Source of the DNA: Clostridiales bacterium
GTDB lineage: Bacteria > Bacillota > Clostridia > Christensenellales > CAG-138
Assembly (NCBI GenBank): GCA_012511925.1
Contig: JAAZFD010000308.1
Coordinates: forward strand, 1-7,764
Direction of reading: 5' to 3'
Length of the DNA: 7,764 bases
Shown: positions 6,202-7,764 of the stretch, piece by piece
How the letters are laid out: each line of letters starts with the position of its first letter
How positions within the stretch are numbered: position 1 is the first letter of the stretch
The notes under the pieces: model-generated
Database searches by the model: none
Told to the model about the DNA's origin: nothing
Seen by the model: only the letters and a program-made list of their open reading frames with translations
Translations under genes and position numbers: made by a program

Positions 6202-7764
6202 ATGTTGCAAACCGGAGATTTTGCTTTTGATACGGCAGCTGGTGCCAATGTACAGGTTCTTGAGCGGATTGAAGCGTGGGGTTATGTGTCTTATCGTGTT
6301 TATAATCCGTCTAATAGTGCTGTTTATAAAGCTTCCGAAACACAACTAAATAAAGACGCTGGTAGCAATATCTATGACGAAAACTATCTGCGTTACGTAA
6401 CTCTGCTTTCTAAGATAAAGAACGAAACTTCAGGTGGGCTTTTGTCTTCGCTTTCAAATGATGTAATCCCCCTACCCCACCAACTGCATGTATTAAATCG
6501 TGTTATGGAGAACAACACAATTCGCTATATCCTTGCTGATGAGGTTGGACTTGGTAAAACCATCGAGGCGGGCATGGTTATTAAAGAGTTGAAGGCACGT
6601 GGGCTTATTAAGCGTATATTAGTGGTATGTCCTACTGGTCTGGTAACTCAATGGGCATCGGAAATGCAGGAAAAATTCAACGAAAAGTTCAACGTAATTC
6701 TACCCTCGGACTATGACACAATTCGCAGAATCTCCGAAAGTGATGATGTGTATGGTCAGTTCGACCAAGTTATTTCGCCCATGGACTCAATCAAACCTTT
6801 GGAAAAACGCGTTGGCTGGACAGATAAAAGGATTGAGAAGTATAACGAAGAGCGCATTTACTCGATAATAAAAAGTGGCTGGGACTTAATTATAATCGAC
6901 GAGGCACATAGAGTTGCTGGCTCTACTGGTGAGGTAGCAAGGTACAAGTTAGGATATCTTCTTTCACAGGCAAGTCCTTACCTGTTGTTGCTATCTGCCA
7001 CACCACACAATGGCAAGACAGAGCCTTTTTTACGCCTTGTGCGTTTATTAGACGAGCAGGCATTTCCCAATGCCAGTTCAATCGTGAAAGAGCAGGTTGC
7101 ACCCTATTTTATTCGCACCGAAAAGCGTGAAGCCATAGACAACAACGGAAACAAGTTGTTTAAGAATCGAATTACACACATGGATGCACTTAATTGGGAT
7201 GAGCGTCATACAATTCAACGCGAACTATACGAGCGTGTAACTTCCTATGATTCAAAGACTTACGATAAGGCGCTACGAAATCGCAAAAAGAATATGTGTT
7301 TGATATATTTGCTTATCATAATGCAGCGCATGGTTACAAGTAGCACGGCAGCAGTAGTTAAAAGCTTAGAACGCCGTCTTGATGTTTTGAAAACTCAAAG
7401 AACCAAATTGGGTTCACTGACCGAGGAGGATTTATGCGAGCTTAATATAGAAGATGATGTTGACGAGGCGTTAGAAGCTATCTCACTCGATACTAACAAA
7501 GAAATTTCTGAACTCGAGGAAATAATCGCAGTTGCGAAGCAAGCAGAGTTTCAACACCCAGATGTAAAGGTAGAATCGCTTCTGAATATTATCGATAATA
7601 TTTCGTATGAGAACCCGAACACAAAAATAATCGTATTTACAGAATTTGTTGCAACACAAGAGTATCTATTGCGGGTTTTGGACAACAAAGGATATACCGC
7701 CTGTCATCTCAACGGAAGTATGAGCATAGAAGAGCGTGGTGAGGCACTGCGTGATTTTAGAGAC
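6202..7764 (+). CDS. SNF2-family (RapA/HepA-like) helicase/translocase, 3' partial; BrxHII-like by position
   Basis: The first 521 codons of an ATP-driven nucleic-acid translocase of the COG0553 type are present; the frame is open to the window end. Residues 1 to about 60 (GYVSYRVYNP within) look like a small beta-barrel, as in RapA-type N-termini. Then come a Q-motif-like PLPHQLHVLNRV (from 90), motif I DEVGLGKT (113-120, K119), motif Ia-like VVCPTGLVTQW, motif II DEAH (233-236) and motif III SAT (265-267, in SATPHNGKT). Motif IV-like IIVFTEF is at 476-482 and HLNGSM at 502-507. Between the two RecA folds lies a charged helical insert (about 370-465) that begins near MQRMVTSSTAAVVKSLERRL, a pattern common in defence-associated members. 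Motifs V and VI lie beyond the edge. Position after the methyltransferase suggests a BrxHII-like role. DrmD of class 1 DISARM is a related alternative, but the BrxC-like ATPase next door argues against it. Confidence 0.88.
   Translation, partial: MLQTGDFAFDTAAGANVQVLERIEAWGYVSYRVYNPSNSAVYKASETQLNKDAGSNIYDENYLRYVTLLSKIKNETSGGLLSSLSNDVIPLPHQLHVLNRVMENNTIRYILADEVGLGKTIEAGMVIKELKARGLIKRILVVCPTGLVTQWASEMQEKFNEKFNVILPSDYDTIRRISESDDVYGQFDQVISPMDSIKPLEKRVGWTDKRIEKYNEERIYSIIKSGWDLIIIDEAHRVAGSTGEVARYKLGYLLSQASPYLLLLSATPHNGKTEPFLRLVRLLDEQAFPNASSIVKEQVAPYFIRTEKREAIDNNGNKLFKNRITHMDALNWDERHTIQRELYERVTSYDSKTYDKALRNRKKNMCLIYLLIIMQRMVTSSTAAVVKSLERRLDVLKTQRTKLGSLTEEDLCELNIEDDVDEALEAISLDTNKEISELEEIIAVAKQAEFQHPDVKVESLLNIIDNISYENPNTKIIVFTEFVATQEYLLRVLDNKGYTACHLNGSMSIEERGEALRDFRD

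Larger units (their letters stand above)
1..7764 (+). other. Candidate BREX-like phage-defence operon, cut at both ends
   Basis: Three large genes run in the same direction with spacers of only 4 and 27 bases: a BrxC/PglY-type ATPase, an amino-methylating DNA methyltransferase and a RapA-like SNF2 helicase. This content and order resemble the brxC-pglX(I)-brxHII core of BREX type 3 islands as I recall the published scheme. No promoter or terminator is visible, so transcription presumably starts before the window and continues past it. What is seen is the gene set and spacing. The defence role is inferred from these families. PglZ, the usual BREX hallmark, is not in the window, so another ATPase-methyltransferase-helicase defence system remains possible. 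Confidence 0.7.

Noticed and set aside
5995..6349. Small reading frames around the methyltransferase-helicase junction (minus strand 5995-6345, plus strand 6149-6349)
   Set aside because: Both overlap the two well-supported genes almost completely, show no recognisable domain, and are best explained as chance open frames.
3634..7764. Type I restriction-modification system
   Set aside because: There is no HsdS-like specificity subunit, the methyltransferase lacks the HsdM layout, and the SNF2 helicase shows no nuclease domain in the visible part and differs from HsdR in its motifs.
6202..7764. Class 1 DISARM (drmD-drmMI)
   Set aside because: The helicase family fits, but a BrxC-like ATPase upstream is not a DISARM component and no drmA, drmB or drmC is visible. 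It stays a weak alternative until the flanks are read.

Overview
The window is one contiguous, fully coding stretch on the + strand. It holds three co-directional genes, the outer two cut by the window edges: (1) a large P-loop ATPase of the BrxC/PglY (DUF6079-like) type, whose 5' end lies outside the window; (2) a complete DNA methyltransferase of the amino-methylating (N6-adenine or N4-cytosine) kind; (3) the first 521 codons of a RapA/HepA-like SNF2 helicase. The spacers are 4 and 27 bases, so this looks like part of one operon. No promoter, terminator, RNA gene, CRISPR array, insertion sequence or non-coding stretch over 300 bases is visible.

The order ATPase - DNA methyltransferase - SNF2 helicase matches the core of phage-defence islands of the BREX family. 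From memory of the published scheme it is closest to type 3 (brxF-brxC-pglXI-brxHII-pglZ-brxA). The methyltransferase would mark host DNA. The ATPase and helicase would take part in sensing or blocking unmodified incoming DNA. The expected PglZ-like protein and small BrxA/BrxF-like proteins are not in the window and would have to lie just outside it. The BREX assignment is therefore an inference from gene order and motifs. No DUF1156-like N-terminus is apparent in the methyltransferase, so it may be a variant of the standard type 3 set.

The host is probably a low-to-moderate-GC Gram-positive bacterium, for instance a clostridial or related gut Firmicute. The reasons are the roughly 32-48% GC seen in hand-counted segments, a very strong Shine-Dalgarno (GGAGGTGAT) before the helicase, and codon use that is AT-leaning but not extreme. 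This is a weak call. GC content is uneven inside the genes, with a jump near 2460-2580 in the ATPase gene and a dip at 4741-4980 in the methyltransferase gene, as expected for a mobile, recombining defence locus.
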